From Streptomyces sp. NBS 14/10 (lineage in GTDB: Bacteria > Actinomycetota > Actinomycetes > Streptomycetales > Streptomycetaceae), in NCBI RefSeq assembly GCF_002224125.1, contig NZ_NCSM01000007.1:3839-67838 (forward strand): a stretch of 64,000 nucleotides of DNA. The letters are read 5' to 3'. The notes under the pieces were generated by a model. That model made no database searches, had not been told where the DNA came from, and saw only the letters and a program-made list of their open reading frames with translations. Position numbers and translations under genes: made by a program. This document shows, one piece after another, positions 51,518-60,700 of the stretch; position 1 is the first letter of the stretch, and the number at the start of each line of letters is the position of its first letter.

Positions 51518-52000
51518 ATGGAAGAAGGCACTTTGAAGTCACCGAGTCACTGCACGGGAACCGACGACGACAACGTCCGCCAGTGGGACACCCGGGAGGG
51601 CTGTGAGGTCCGGCAGATCCTCGACCGCGTGGCCGACAAGTGGTCGCTGCTCGTCATCGCCCTGCTCGACGTCCGCACCATGCGCTTCACCGAGCTACGG
51701 CGCGAGATCGACGGGGTCAGCCAGCGCATGCTGACCGTGACACTGCGCCATCTGGAGCGCGACGGGCTGGTGCGCCGTACGGTGCATCCGGTCGTCCCGC
51801 CGCGCGTGGACTACCAGCTCACTCCGCTGGGCGCGACGCTGCACGACACCATCCAGGCGCTCGTCACCTGGACCGAGGACCACCAGGACGAGATCGCCGC
51901 CGCGCGCACCGCGTACGACCAGTGCGAGGCCAAGGCGGAAGCGGCGGCCGGGGCCGAAAGCGCAGGCGAGGGCGCGCAGTTGGCGGTGGGCGGGGCCTGA
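51518..52000 (+). CDS. HxlR-family transcriptional regulator
   Basis: A 160-aa MarR-like winged helix protein. The conserved HxlR core is CEVRQILDRVADKWSLLVIA, RFTELRREIDGVSQRMLTVT and LERDGLVRRTVHPVVPPRVD. HxlR regulators sense aldehydes, quinones or redox changes, with Cys near the N-terminus (here C12 and C29) as candidates. ATG 51518 has a poor ribosome-binding site; TTG 51533 with GAAGG upstream is possible. Likely controls the divergent MFS/PPOX pair. Confidence 0.9.
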   Translation: MEEGTLKSPSHCTGTDDDNVRQWDTREGCEVRQILDRVADKWSLLVIALLDVRTMRFTELRREIDGVSQRMLTVTLRHLERDGLVRRTVHPVVPPRVDYQLTPLGATLHDTIQALVTWTEDHQDEIAAARTAYDQCEAKAEAAAGAESAGEGAQLAVGGA

Positions 52001-52200
52001 GCCGGTCCCCATACGCACAGGCGTACGCGTCGCGGACGCGGCGGGGACGCGGCGGGGGCTCCGATCGTTGTCGACCGCCGCTCAGGACGGGACGGGCAGA
52101 GGACAGGGGGTTCGCCGAGCACTCCCGAGCACTCCGGCCCCCGGTCCGCCATCGGCGGTGAACCGCACCCGCCGCTCCCAGGTCAGCCCGTGGAGGGAAG

Positions 52201-53511
52201 ATGGATGCCCCACGCGATGTCCACTCCGGTGAGAAGCGCTATGACTCCGTGGACCTGTCGTCCCTGGCCTTCTGGTCGCAGACCGCCGAGGAGCGGGAGC
52301 GGTCCTTCGCCCTGCTGCGCGCCGAGCGGCCGGTGTCCTGGCACCGTCCGGTGGAGGGGAGGTTGCTGCCGGACCCGGATGACACGGGCTTTTGGGCCGT
52401 CGTCCGGCATGAGGACATCGTGACGGTCAGCCGCCGCTCCGATCTGTTCTCCTCGTCCGCCGGTGTGCTGCTCGAGAACATCCCCGAGGGTGTGGTCGAA
52501 GGCTCCCAGTCCCTGCTCGCCATGGACCCGCCCCGGCACACCAAGATCAGACGGCTGGTCAGCGGCGCCTTCACCCCGCGGCACATCCTGGGGATGCGAC
52601 AAGGGATCGAGGCCCACGCGCGGCGGATCGTCGCCGAGTTGGCCCACCACCCCGACGGCAGGGCCGACTTCATGCGGGACTGCGCATCGCTGCTGCCCAT
52701 GCGCGTGATCTCCGATGTGATGGGCATCCCCCGCGAATGGCAGGACACCGTGGCCGCGACGGTCTCCCAGAGCATCAGCGGCACGGACGGGGAGGACGGG
52801 GAGAGCGGGGAGGACGGGGAGAGCGGGCACGGGCAGAGCCCGTTGGAGCTTCTGGTCGAGGGCCATCGCAGACTGCGCGACATGGCCCTGAATCTGGCCG
52901 GGTTACGGCGTGACCGGCCGGCCCAGGACCTGATGACCGTCCTGGTCCAGGCCGAGGTCGACGGGGACCGGCTGACCGACGACGACATCGCCGACTTCTT
53001 CCTGCTGCTGTGCCTGGCGGGCAACGACAGTACGACGCTGACCATCGGCCACGGGCTCAGGCTGCTCACCGACCTGCCCGAGCAGCGGGCCTGGCTGCTG
53101 GCCGACCTCGACGGCCGGATCGGCTCCGCCGTGGAGGAGATCCTGCGCTACGCCACACCCGTGCTGACCTTCCGCCGTACGGCGGTGGCCCCCACCCGGC
53201 TGGGCGGCCGGCACATCGCGGCCGGGGACAAGGTGGTGATGTTCTACGCCTCGGGCAACCGCGACGCGGCCGTCTTCCGCGAACCGGACCGTTTTGACCT
53301 CGCCCGCGACCCCAACCCCCAGCTGTCCTTCGGCGGTGGCGGTGCGCACTACTGCCTGGCGGCCCAGCTCGCCAGGGCACAGCTGAGGATCCTCTTCCGG
53401 GAACTGCTGCGGGTCCTGCCCGATATCGAGGCGGGTGAGCCCGAGTTTGTGACCGGGACGTCCATCCACGGAATGACGCGGCTGCCCTGCCGGTTCACGC
53501 CGCCGAGCTGA
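52201..53511 (+). CDS. Cytochrome P450
   Basis: A 436-aa class I bacterial P450, soluble. The heme-Cys motif is FGGGGAHYC (Cys385), the I-helix AGNDSTT, and the ExxR motif EEILRYATP. The phosphate and redox partners (ferredoxin and reductase) are not adjacent. A 36-bp perfect tandem duplication (52789-52824) encodes GEDGESGEDGES between helices F and G, so this surface loop is longer than usual. It runs toward the KASIII-like gene (stops 41 bp apart). Position beside the carrier-protein cassette suggests it acts on its product, but no direct evidence is visible. Confidence 0.93.
   Translation: MDAPRDVHSGEKRYDSVDLSSLAFWSQTAEERERSFALLRAERPVSWHRPVEGRLLPDPDDTGFWAVVRHEDIVTVSRRSDLFSSSAGVLLENIPEGVVEGSQSLLAMDPPRHTKIRRLVSGAFTPRHILGMRQGIEAHARRIVAELAHHPDGRADFMRDCASLLPMRVISDVMGIPREWQDTVAATVSQSISGTDGEDGESGEDGESGHGQSPLELLVEGHRRLRDMALNLAGLRRDRPAQDLMTVLVQAEVDGDRLTDDDIADFFLLLCLAGNDSTTLTIGHGLRLLTDLPEQRAWLLADLDGRIGSAVEEILRYATPVLTFRRTAVAPTRLGGRHIAAGDKVVMFYASGNRDAAVFREPDRFDLARDPNPQLSFGGGGAHYCLAAQLARAQLRILFRELLRVLPDIEAGEPEFVTGTSIHGMTRLPCRFTPPS
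52789..52824. repeat. 18-bp perfect tandem duplication in the P450 gene
   Basis: GGGGAGGACGGGGAGAGC at 52789-52806 is repeated at 52807-52824. It adds six residues to an acidic loop without changing the frame. Confidence 0.85.
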
Positions 53512-53552
53512 GATGCCGTCCATGTCGTACGGCGGCGCAGCCGCCCTCGCGG

Positions 53553-54626
53553 TCAGCGCCTCCCGTCAACGGCCGGATGCGGTGTCCGGGCGCCGGGTCC
53601 GGGTGCCCACGGCGGGAGCGCGGTGAGCTCCACGACGGCTGCCGCGATGCCCAGGCCGGGGCCGGAGCCGACCATCAGGACGCGATCGCCGGGGCCGAGC
53701 TCGCCGGCCATGAGCAGATGCTCCAAGGAGACCAGCTGGTCGCCGGCCATGAGGTGGCCCACCCCGCGGCCGAAGCCCCAGGCGGACTGCTCCAGGGTGC
53801 GGCCCAGGGAGGACAGCCACGCGTCGGCCAGTTCCCGGTTCGCATGGGCGGTGACGACACGGGTCATGTCCTCGGCGGCGACGCCCGCCTCATCGAGGGT
53901 TTGGGCCATCAGCTCGCCCTGGGCCTTCATCACCCTCAGCATCCAGTCCTTCGGTGCGTCGTCACCGCCGAGGAATTCCCGCTGCCTGGCGCCCAGGTCG
54001 AGCGGCACTGGCCGGGCCGAGCCGGACGGATCCAGTGGCTGGGTGCCGCGGTGCAGGGCTTCGAGTTCCGGTACGGCCCTGGAGTTGACGGACAGCAGCC
54101 GGGCGAAGCCCGCGGACCGGGTGAGCACCAGCGCTGCCGCGCCGTCGGCGAGGAGATAACCCGGGCTCGCCCGCCAGCGGTCCACCAGAGGTGAGCCCAT
54201 GTTGTCGGCCGCGACGATCAACGCCGCCTCGCTGCCGCCACCCCGAAGGTGCGCCGCCGCCAGTTCGAGGGCGCCGAAGACGCCGTTGCATCCCTGCCGT
54301 ACGCCCACCGCCAGCAGATCGCCGCCGACCGCCTCGCGCATCACATACGACTGCGGAAGCCAGCCGTCGGGGCCGCAGCGGTAGCCCTCGACGTAGAGCA
54401 GCAGCCCCAGCTCCGAGATATCGCCGCCCCAGCGCCCCAGGGCCGTACGGACCGCGCGGACTCCCATCTCCGGCGCGGGGGTGTCGCCCGCGACGGCCGC
54501 GCCGAGCAGACCGGACCGCTCCGCTTCGGCGGCGTCCAGCCATCCCCGCCGGACGGCCTCGGTCACGCTGACGCTGTCGGGCAGATAGGTCCCGACGGCG
54601 GCGATGTACACATCCGATGTCCGCAT
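53553..54626 (-). CDS. KASIII-like acyltransferase (CloN2/CerJ type)
   Basis: A 357-aa thiolase-fold protein related to FabH. The catalytic Cys is C113 (VRQGCNGVFGALEL) and His is H261 (VTAHANRE). The usual Asn position appears occupied by the acidic D296 (GHLMAGDQLVSLEHLL). Loss of Asn for Asp is known in KASIII-like enzymes that transfer acyl groups from carrier proteins to alcohols or to another ACP instead of condensing. With the adenylation enzyme, oxidase and PCP encoded next door, a role in moving the acyl group off the PCP (like CloN2/CouN2) is plausible. ATG 54626 is divergent from the oxidase. Confidence 0.85.
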   Translation of the reverse strand: MRTSDVYIAAVGTYLPDSVSVTEAVRRGWLDAAEAERSGLLGAAVAGDTPAPEMGVRAVRTALGRWGGDISELGLLLYVEGYRCGPDGWLPQSYVMREAVGGDLLAVGVRQGCNGVFGALELAAAHLRGGGSEAALIVAADNMGSPLVDRWRASPGYLLADGAAALVLTRSAGFARLLSVNSRAVPELEALHRGTQPLDPSGSARPVPLDLGARQREFLGGDDAPKDWMLRVMKAQGELMAQTLDEAGVAAEDMTRVVTAHANRELADAWLSSLGRTLEQSAWGFGRGVGHLMAGDQLVSLEHLLMAGELGPGDRVLMVGSGPGLGIAAAVVELTALPPWAPGPGARTPHPAVDGRR

Positions 54627-54832
54627 GTACGTGCACCCCTTCGCGCCTGTCCGTGAATTCAGGTTCGGCTTTTCTCCGTATACGCCGACGCGGAAGAGAG
54701 GCGGTCGCTTCCAACTCGAATACACCTCAGACGGCGATGGAGTCCGTGAATTTCTCTTTCCCTTCCCTTGCGACCGTCGAGCGTTGCGGCTACACCTGAA
54801 ATTCGCTTTTCCCGAAACAGGAGGGCGGCCCC
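54627..54832. promoter_or_regulatory. Divergent promoter of the carrier-protein cassette
   Basis: 206 gene-free bp lie between the KASIII-like gene and the oxidase. Two related blocks in opposite sense are seen, TGAATTCAGG near 54653 and CCTGAAATTCG near 54796. They could be halves of a regulator site. AGGAGG near 54821 is the ribosome-binding site for the oxidase. Confidence 0.45.
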
Positions 54833-55972
54833 ATGGACTTCACACTCAGCGGACAACAACGCGACCGTTGCGCAAGCGTCCTGGCCCGAATGGGCCGATG
54901 GCCCGGCACGGCACACACGGCGTACACCGCGTACACCCGCGCCGAATGGTCCCGCCTCGCCGCCCTGGGGCTGCTCGGGGCGAGCGTGCCGACGGCGGAG
55001 GGCGGCGAGGGGCTCGGCGCGTTGGACACCGCGCTCGTCTTCGAGTCCGCCGGCCGCGGCTGCGCGGACACCGGAATTCTGTTCGCCGCCGCCGCTCATC
55101 TGTTCGCCTGCGGAATGCCGATCCTCGATTTCGCGCCACCTGATACACGTAAACGACTGCTCCCCCGAATGTGCTCCGGGGAGCTGATCGCCGGAAACGC
55201 CATGACGGAGCCGGAATCCGGCTCGGATGTGGCCCGGCCGGCGGTGACCGCGCGGCGGGTCGCGGACGGTTTTCTGCTCAGCGGCACAAAGAGCTTTGTG
55301 AGCAATGGGCCGGTGGCCGATGTGTTCGTGACGTACGCGACCACCGATCCACAGGCCGGGCATCTGGGGGTGACCGCGTTCGTCGTCAAGCGCGGCGCGC
55401 CGGGGCTGGCCGTGGGGCAGCCGCTGGACAAGATGGGGCTGCTGTCGTGTCCGGCCGCGCCGGTGACGTTCGACGACTGCTTCGTACCGGACGAGCAGGT
55501 GCTCGGCGCCCCCGGCCAGGGCGGCGCGATCTTCCAGCACTCCATGCGGTGGGAGCGGTCCTGCCTCTTCGCGGTGTATCTGGGAGTGCAGCAGCGGCTG
55601 CTCGACCGGTGTGTGGAGCACGTACGGCAGCGCCGGCAGTCCGGCAGGCGGCTGGCCGAGTTCCAGTCGGTGAGCAACCGCGTCGTCGATATGAAGCTGC
55701 GGCTGGAGAGCGGGCGGCTGCTGCTCTACCGGGCGTGCGACGCGCTGGACCGCGACGACCCGGACGCCTCCCTGTGGGTTTCGCTGTCCAAACTGGCCGT
55801 CTCCGAGGCGGCCGTGGCCAGTTCGCTGGACGCCATGCAGCTGTTCGGCGGCCGGGGCTATCTGCGCGAGGAAGGCATCGAGGCGGCGGTCAGGGACGCG
55901 CTCCCGACGACCGTCTTCTCCGGAACCTCCGAGATCCAGCGGCAGTTGATCGCAAGGAGCATGGGACTGTGA
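54833..55972 (+). CDS. Acyl-CoA-dehydrogenase-like flavoprotein (prolyl-PCP oxidase candidate)
   Basis: A 379-aa FAD enzyme of the acyl-CoA dehydrogenase fold. The motifs are AMTEPESGSD and TKSFVSNGPVADVFV (FAD/substrate loop), the C-terminal dimer-FAD loop GRGYLREEG and FSGTSEIQRQLIARSMG. In CloN3, PltE and RedW relatives this fold oxidises carrier-bound prolyl to pyrrolyl. The gene context (adenylation enzyme and PCP directly downstream) supports that role over beta-oxidation. Its stop codon overlaps the adenylation gene (GTGA). Confidence 0.88.
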   Translation: MDFTLSGQQRDRCASVLARMGRWPGTAHTAYTAYTRAEWSRLAALGLLGASVPTAEGGEGLGALDTALVFESAGRGCADTGILFAAAAHLFACGMPILDFAPPDTRKRLLPRMCSGELIAGNAMTEPESGSDVARPAVTARRVADGFLLSGTKSFVSNGPVADVFVTYATTDPQAGHLGVTAFVVKRGAPGLAVGQPLDKMGLLSCPAAPVTFDDCFVPDEQVLGAPGQGGAIFQHSMRWERSCLFAVYLGVQQRLLDRCVEHVRQRRQSGRRLAEFQSVSNRVVDMKLRLESGRLLLYRACDALDRDDPDASLWVSLSKLAVSEAAVASSLDAMQLFGGRGYLREEGIEAAVRDALPTTVFSGTSEIQRQLIARSMGL

Positions 55973-57462
55973 GCCTTGGGGCTGTGAGCCTGCACCGACT
56001 GGTGGTCGAGGCCGCCGAACGCACTCCGGAGGCGCCGGCCGTCCACGATATGACCGGCGGCCTCAGCTACGGCCGGCTCGACGCGCTCGCCGACCAGTAC
56101 GCCGCCGCGCTGCTCGACGCGGGCGTGCGGCCCGGGGACCGGGTGCTGCTGTGGACGGGCAAGAGCGCCGACGTGGTCGCGCTGATGCAGGGCGTGCTGC
56201 GGATCGGAGCGATCTATGTGCCGGTGACCGCGTCGAATCCGATCGGCCGGGTGCGCCGGATCGTGGCGGACTGCCGCCCGTCGCTGGTGGTGACCGACCT
56301 CGATATCGTCCCCGACCCGGCGGACCTGGACGCCCTGCGGGTCGAGGTGGTCGAGCGCGCCGCGCTGCGGGCCGCCGCCGCTCCCGGACGGCGCCCGGGG
56401 CACCACCCCGCCGCGCCCGACGACCCCGCGTACATCCTGTACACCTCGGGTTCCACCGGTGAGCCCAAAGGCGTCTGCCTGAGCCACCGCAACGCGCTGT
56501 CCTTCATCGACTGGGCCGCCGAAAAGCTGCGGGTGCGGCCCGCCGACCGGCTGGCCAACCACGCGCCCTTCACCTTCGACCTGTCGGTGTTCGACCTCTA
56601 CGGCGCCTTCCGGGCCGGGGCCTCGGTGCACCTCGTCCCCGACACCCTGGCCCACGCCCCTGACCAGCTCATCGATGTGCTCGCCCAGCGGCGGATCACC
56701 GTCTGGTACTCGGTGCCGTCGGCGTTCCTGCTGTTGCTGCGCGAAGGGCGACTGCTGGACCGGGGGCCACTGTCCCTGCGCACCTGCGTCTTCGCGGGCG
56801 AAGCCTTCCCGCTCAAGGACATCAAGCGGCTGCGCGCGGCCTGGCCCGGCGTACGGCTGCTCAATTGGTACGGCCCGACGGAGACCAATGTCTGCACGTC
56901 CTACGAGGTGACCGCCGCCGACCTGGTCCGTACGACCCCGCTCCCGATCGGCACCGGGTGCTGCGGAAACGATGTACGCCTGGAGCCCCGGCCGGACGGT
57001 ACGGCCGAGATCGTCGTCAGCGGCCCGACCGTGATGCTGGGCTACTGGGGCCGGCCGCCGCACCACGGCCCGTACCGGACCGGGGACCTCGGCCGCCGCG
57101 ACGCCCGCGGCGATCTGGAGTATCTGGGCCGGTTCGACGACCTGGCGAAGGTGCGTGGGCACCGGGTCGAGCCGGGCGAGGTCGAGGCCGCCCTCGGCGC
57201 GCATCCGGCGGTCGGCGATGTGGTGGTGCTCGTCTCGGGCGGCAGCGACACGGCACGGCTCCACGCCGTCGTCGTGCCCCGCCCCGGGCAGCGGCCACAA
57301 CTGCTCGACCTCAAGAGGCACTGCGCCTCGCTGCTCCCCAGCTACATGATCATCGACGCGGTGCACACCGTCGAGGCCATCCCCCGCGGCCCCAACGGCA
57401 AGACCGACCGCGCGGCCCTCGTACGGGAGTTGCGGACGAGGGAGCCGGACCGCCGTGCCTGA
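55969..57462 (+). CDS. Stand-alone amino-acid adenylation enzyme (prolyl-AMP ligase candidate)
   Basis: A 497-aa NRPS-type A domain without condensation or carrier domains. Core motifs are A3 YTSGSTGEPKGV, A5 NWYGPTETNV, A7 YRTGDLG, A8 FDDLAKVRGHRVEPGEVEA and A10 PRGPNGKTD. The A4 region HAPFTFDLSVFDLYGAFRAG looks like that of the proline-activating PltF/CloN4 group. Substrate assignment is by resemblance, not by full pocket alignment. The GTG start overlaps the oxidase stop, and the next gene is the PCP, so the three are one translation-coupled unit. Confidence 0.9.
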   Translation: MSLGAVSLHRLVVEAAERTPEAPAVHDMTGGLSYGRLDALADQYAAALLDAGVRPGDRVLLWTGKSADVVALMQGVLRIGAIYVPVTASNPIGRVRRIVADCRPSLVVTDLDIVPDPADLDALRVEVVERAALRAAAAPGRRPGHHPAAPDDPAYILYTSGSTGEPKGVCLSHRNALSFIDWAAEKLRVRPADRLANHAPFTFDLSVFDLYGAFRAGASVHLVPDTLAHAPDQLIDVLAQRRITVWYSVPSAFLLLLREGRLLDRGPLSLRTCVFAGEAFPLKDIKRLRAAWPGVRLLNWYGPTETNVCTSYEVTAADLVRTTPLPIGTGCCGNDVRLEPRPDGTAEIVVSGPTVMLGYWGRPPHHGPYRTGDLGRRDARGDLEYLGRFDDLAKVRGHRVEPGEVEAALGAHPAVGDVVVLVSGGSDTARLHAVVVPRPGQRPQLLDLKRHCASLLPSYMIIDAVHTVEAIPRGPNGKTDRAALVRELRTREPDRRA

Positions 57463-57502
57463 CCGCAGTCTCGCCCCCGCCCCCTCAACAGATGGAGTCC
57501 CC

Positions 57503-57775
57503 GTGCCTGACACCGATCGCTCGGCCCTGCTGGACACGCTTCTCGGCTATATCCGGCACGAGTTGGTCGCCGATCCGGACCTCGCCGAGCTCACCCCGAC
57601 CACACCGCTGCTGGCCTGGGGCATCCTGGACTCGATCCGGACCGCGCGGCTGCTGGCCCATCTGCGGGACGAACTCGGTGTCCTGGTGCCGGCCACCCAT
57701 CTGACGGGCGGCCACTTCAAGGACGTGGAGAGCATCACCGATCTCGTGCTGTCCCTGCGTTCCGAGGCGGTCTGA
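57503..57775 (+). CDS. Peptidyl carrier protein (CloN5/PltL type)
   Basis: A 90-aa carrier protein. The phosphopantetheine site is WGILDSIRTARL (Ser44 from GTG 57503), of the ILNSI-like form seen in prolyl carriers such as CloN5 rather than the GxDSL of standard PCPs. GTG 57503 has GGAG 5 bp upstream; an in-frame GTG at 57455 overlaps the adenylation gene and is possible. Both starts sit in a duplicated CCGTGCCTGAC sequence. Its stop lies 2 bp from the stop of convergent glnE. Confidence 0.9.
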   Translation: MPDTDRSALLDTLLGYIRHELVADPDLAELTPTTPLLAWGILDSIRTARLLAHLRDELGVLVPATHLTGGHFKDVESITDLVLSLRSEAV

Positions 57776-57777
57776 CC

Positions 57778-60700
57778 TCAGCCCTCGTAGTCGTAGAACA
57801 GCCGGTCGACCACCGCCCGCGCCCGCCGCGTCGTACGGCGGTAGTCGTCGAGCATCTGGCCGACCATACCGGGCCCGTAGCCCAAGTAGCGGGAGACCGC
57901 CGCCAGTTCGCGGCTGTCGCCGGGGAACGTGTCACCGGGGCGGCCACGGACCAGCATGATGCCGTTGCGCGCGCGGGTGGCCAGCACCCAGGCCTCGTCC
58001 AGGGTCTGCGCGTCCTCCGCGCCGATCAGCTCGGCGGCGTGGGCGGCGGCCAGAGCCTCGCGGGTGCGGGTGGTGCGCAGGCCCGGTTCGGCCCAGCCGT
58101 GGCGCATCTGGAGCAGCTGCACCGTCCACTCGACGTCGGACAGGCCGCCGCGGCCCAGCTTGGTGTGGGTGGTGGGGTCGGCGCCGCGGGGCAGCCGTTC
58201 GGACTCCATCCGGGCCTTGAGCCGCCGGATCTCGCGGACCGCGTCGTCGCCCAGGCCCTCGGCGGGGTAGCGCAGCGGGTCGATCAGCTCGATGAAGCGG
58301 GCGCCGAGTTCGGGGTCGCCCGCGACCGGCTCGGCGCGCAGCAGCGCCTGGCTCTCCCACACCAGCGACCAGCGCCGGTAGTAGGCGGCGTACGAGGCGA
58401 GGGTGCGCACCAGCGGGCCGGACTTGCCCTCCGGCCGCAGATCGGCGTCGATGGCCAGCGGCGGGTCGACGGTGGGCAGCTGGAGCAGCCGCCGCATCTC
58501 GTTGGCCACGGCGAACGCGGCGCGCGCGGCTTCCTGTTCGTCCACGCCCTCACGCGGCTCGTGGACGAACAGCACATCCGCGTCCGAGCCGTAGCCCAGC
58601 TCATGGCCGCCGAACCGGCCCATCCCGATGACCGCGAAGCGGGTGGGCAGTTCGTCGCCCCACTTCGCGCGCACCGCGGCGCGCAGCGCGCCCGCGATCG
58701 TCGCGGCGTTGAGGTCGGAGACGGCGTCCCCGACCAGGTCGACCATCGCGGCCGGGTCCAGCGGCGGCTCGGCCACCCCCGGCACGCCCGTGGCCGCGGT
58801 GGCCGCCGTGGACGTGGCGCCATGAGCGGCCCCGGCGGCGTGGGCGGTCCCTGCGCCAGGCGCGGTGCCGGCCGGCTTCGCCGCCCCGGCGGGGCGGAGC
58901 GGGCCCGGGGTGCCCGGCCTGGTGGCGGTGGCCGGGGGCCGCGCGCCGCCGGCCGTCGCGAGCGCCCCGCCGCCCACCGCCCCCGCACCGCCGGGCGGCG
59001 GCAGGCTCACGGACGGCTGTACGGCGCCGTTCGCCTGGCGCGCGCTCTCGATGATGTCGGCGGCCGCGGTACGGAACAGCTCCCGCCGCCGCACCCCGCG
59101 CGCCGCCGCGACCGCCGCCTCCGCGCCCTCGGCGCGGCCGACCGCCGCCAGCGTCTCCTGCTCCAGGTGCGGCCGGCCGCGCGGCCGCAGCCCCTCCGGG
59201 TCGCCGAGCAGGGCGACCGCCTCGGGGGCGCGCAGCAGCAGATCGGGGGCGAGCCGCCCGGCGGACAGCACCCGCGCCAGGTTCTCCGCGGCGGCGCCCT
59301 CGTCGCGCAGCAGCCGCAGATACCAGGGCGTCTTGCCCAGAGCGTCGGAGACCTTCCGGAAGCCCAACAGCCCGGCGTCCGGATCGGCGGAGTCGGCGAA
59401 CCAGCCCAGCAGCACGGGCAGTAGCGTACGCTGAATCGCCGCTTTACGGGTCACACCGGATGCCAACGCCTCCAAATGTCGTAGCGCGGCGGCCGGATCT
59501 GCGTAGCCGAGCGCTTCCAGGCGCTGGCCCGCGGCCGCGGAGCTGAGCCGGGTCTCGCCGGGCTCCAGTTGGGCGACCGCGTCCAGCAGCGGCCGGTAGA
59601 ACAGCTTCTCGTGCAGCCGCCGGACCTCGCGTGCGTGGCGCCGCCACGCCGTGCCCAGCTCGGCCACCGGCTCCGTACGGAAGCCGAGCGAGCGGCCCAG
59701 GCGCCGCAGATCGGCCTCGTCCTCGGGCACCAGATGGGTGCGGCGCAGCCGGTACAGCTGGATGCGGTGCTCCATGGAGCGCAGAAAGCGGTACGCGGCG
59801 TCCAGCGCGGCCGCGTCGGAACGCCCCACATAGCCGCCCGCGGCCAGCGCCGCCAGCGCGTCGAGCGTGGTGCCGCTGCGCAGCGTCTCATCGGACCGGC
59901 CGTGCACCAACTGAAGTAGCTGGACGGCGAATTCGACGTCGCGCAGGCCACCGGGGCCGAGCTTGAGCTCACGCTCTATCTCGGCGACGGGGATGTTCTC
60001 GACGACGCGGCGGCGCATCTGCTGTACGTCGGGGACGAAGTTCTCGCGCTCGACGGCCTGCCACACCATGGGCGCGAGGGCGTCCACGTACGCCTGGCCG
60101 AGCTCCGCGTCGCCCGCGACCGGCCGGGCCTTGAGCAGCGCCTGGAACTCCCAGGTCTTGGCCCACCGCTGGTAATACGCCAGATGGCTGGACAGGGTGC
60201 GCACCAGCGGCCCGTTGCGGCCCTCGGGGCGGAGGTTGGCGTCGACCGGCCAGATGCTGCCCTCGGCGGTGGCCTCGGAGCAGATCCGCATCAGCCGGGA
60301 GGCGAGCCGGGTCGCGGCCTGCACCGCCTTGCCCTCCTCGGCCCCGTCGGCTCCCTCGTTGGCCTCGGCGACGAAGATGACGTCCACATCGGAGACGTAG
60401 TTGAGCTCCTGGCCGCCGCATTTGCCCATGCCGATCACCGCGAGCCGGCACGCCGCGGCGTCCTCGGGCTGCTCCTCGGCGGCGATCTCCAGCGCGGCGC
60501 GCAGCGTGGCGGTCGCCAGATCGGCCAGCTCGGCGGCCGCCTGGGCCACGTCGGTGGTGCCGCACACATCGCGGGCGGCGATGGCCAGCAGCGCCCGTCG
60601 GTAGGCGATGCGCAGCGCGTCGGGCCGGGGCCGCCCCGCCCCGGCCGGGCCCCAGATGCCCTCGGCCAGCGCCCGTTCGAACTCGGGGGTGGTCGGATGC

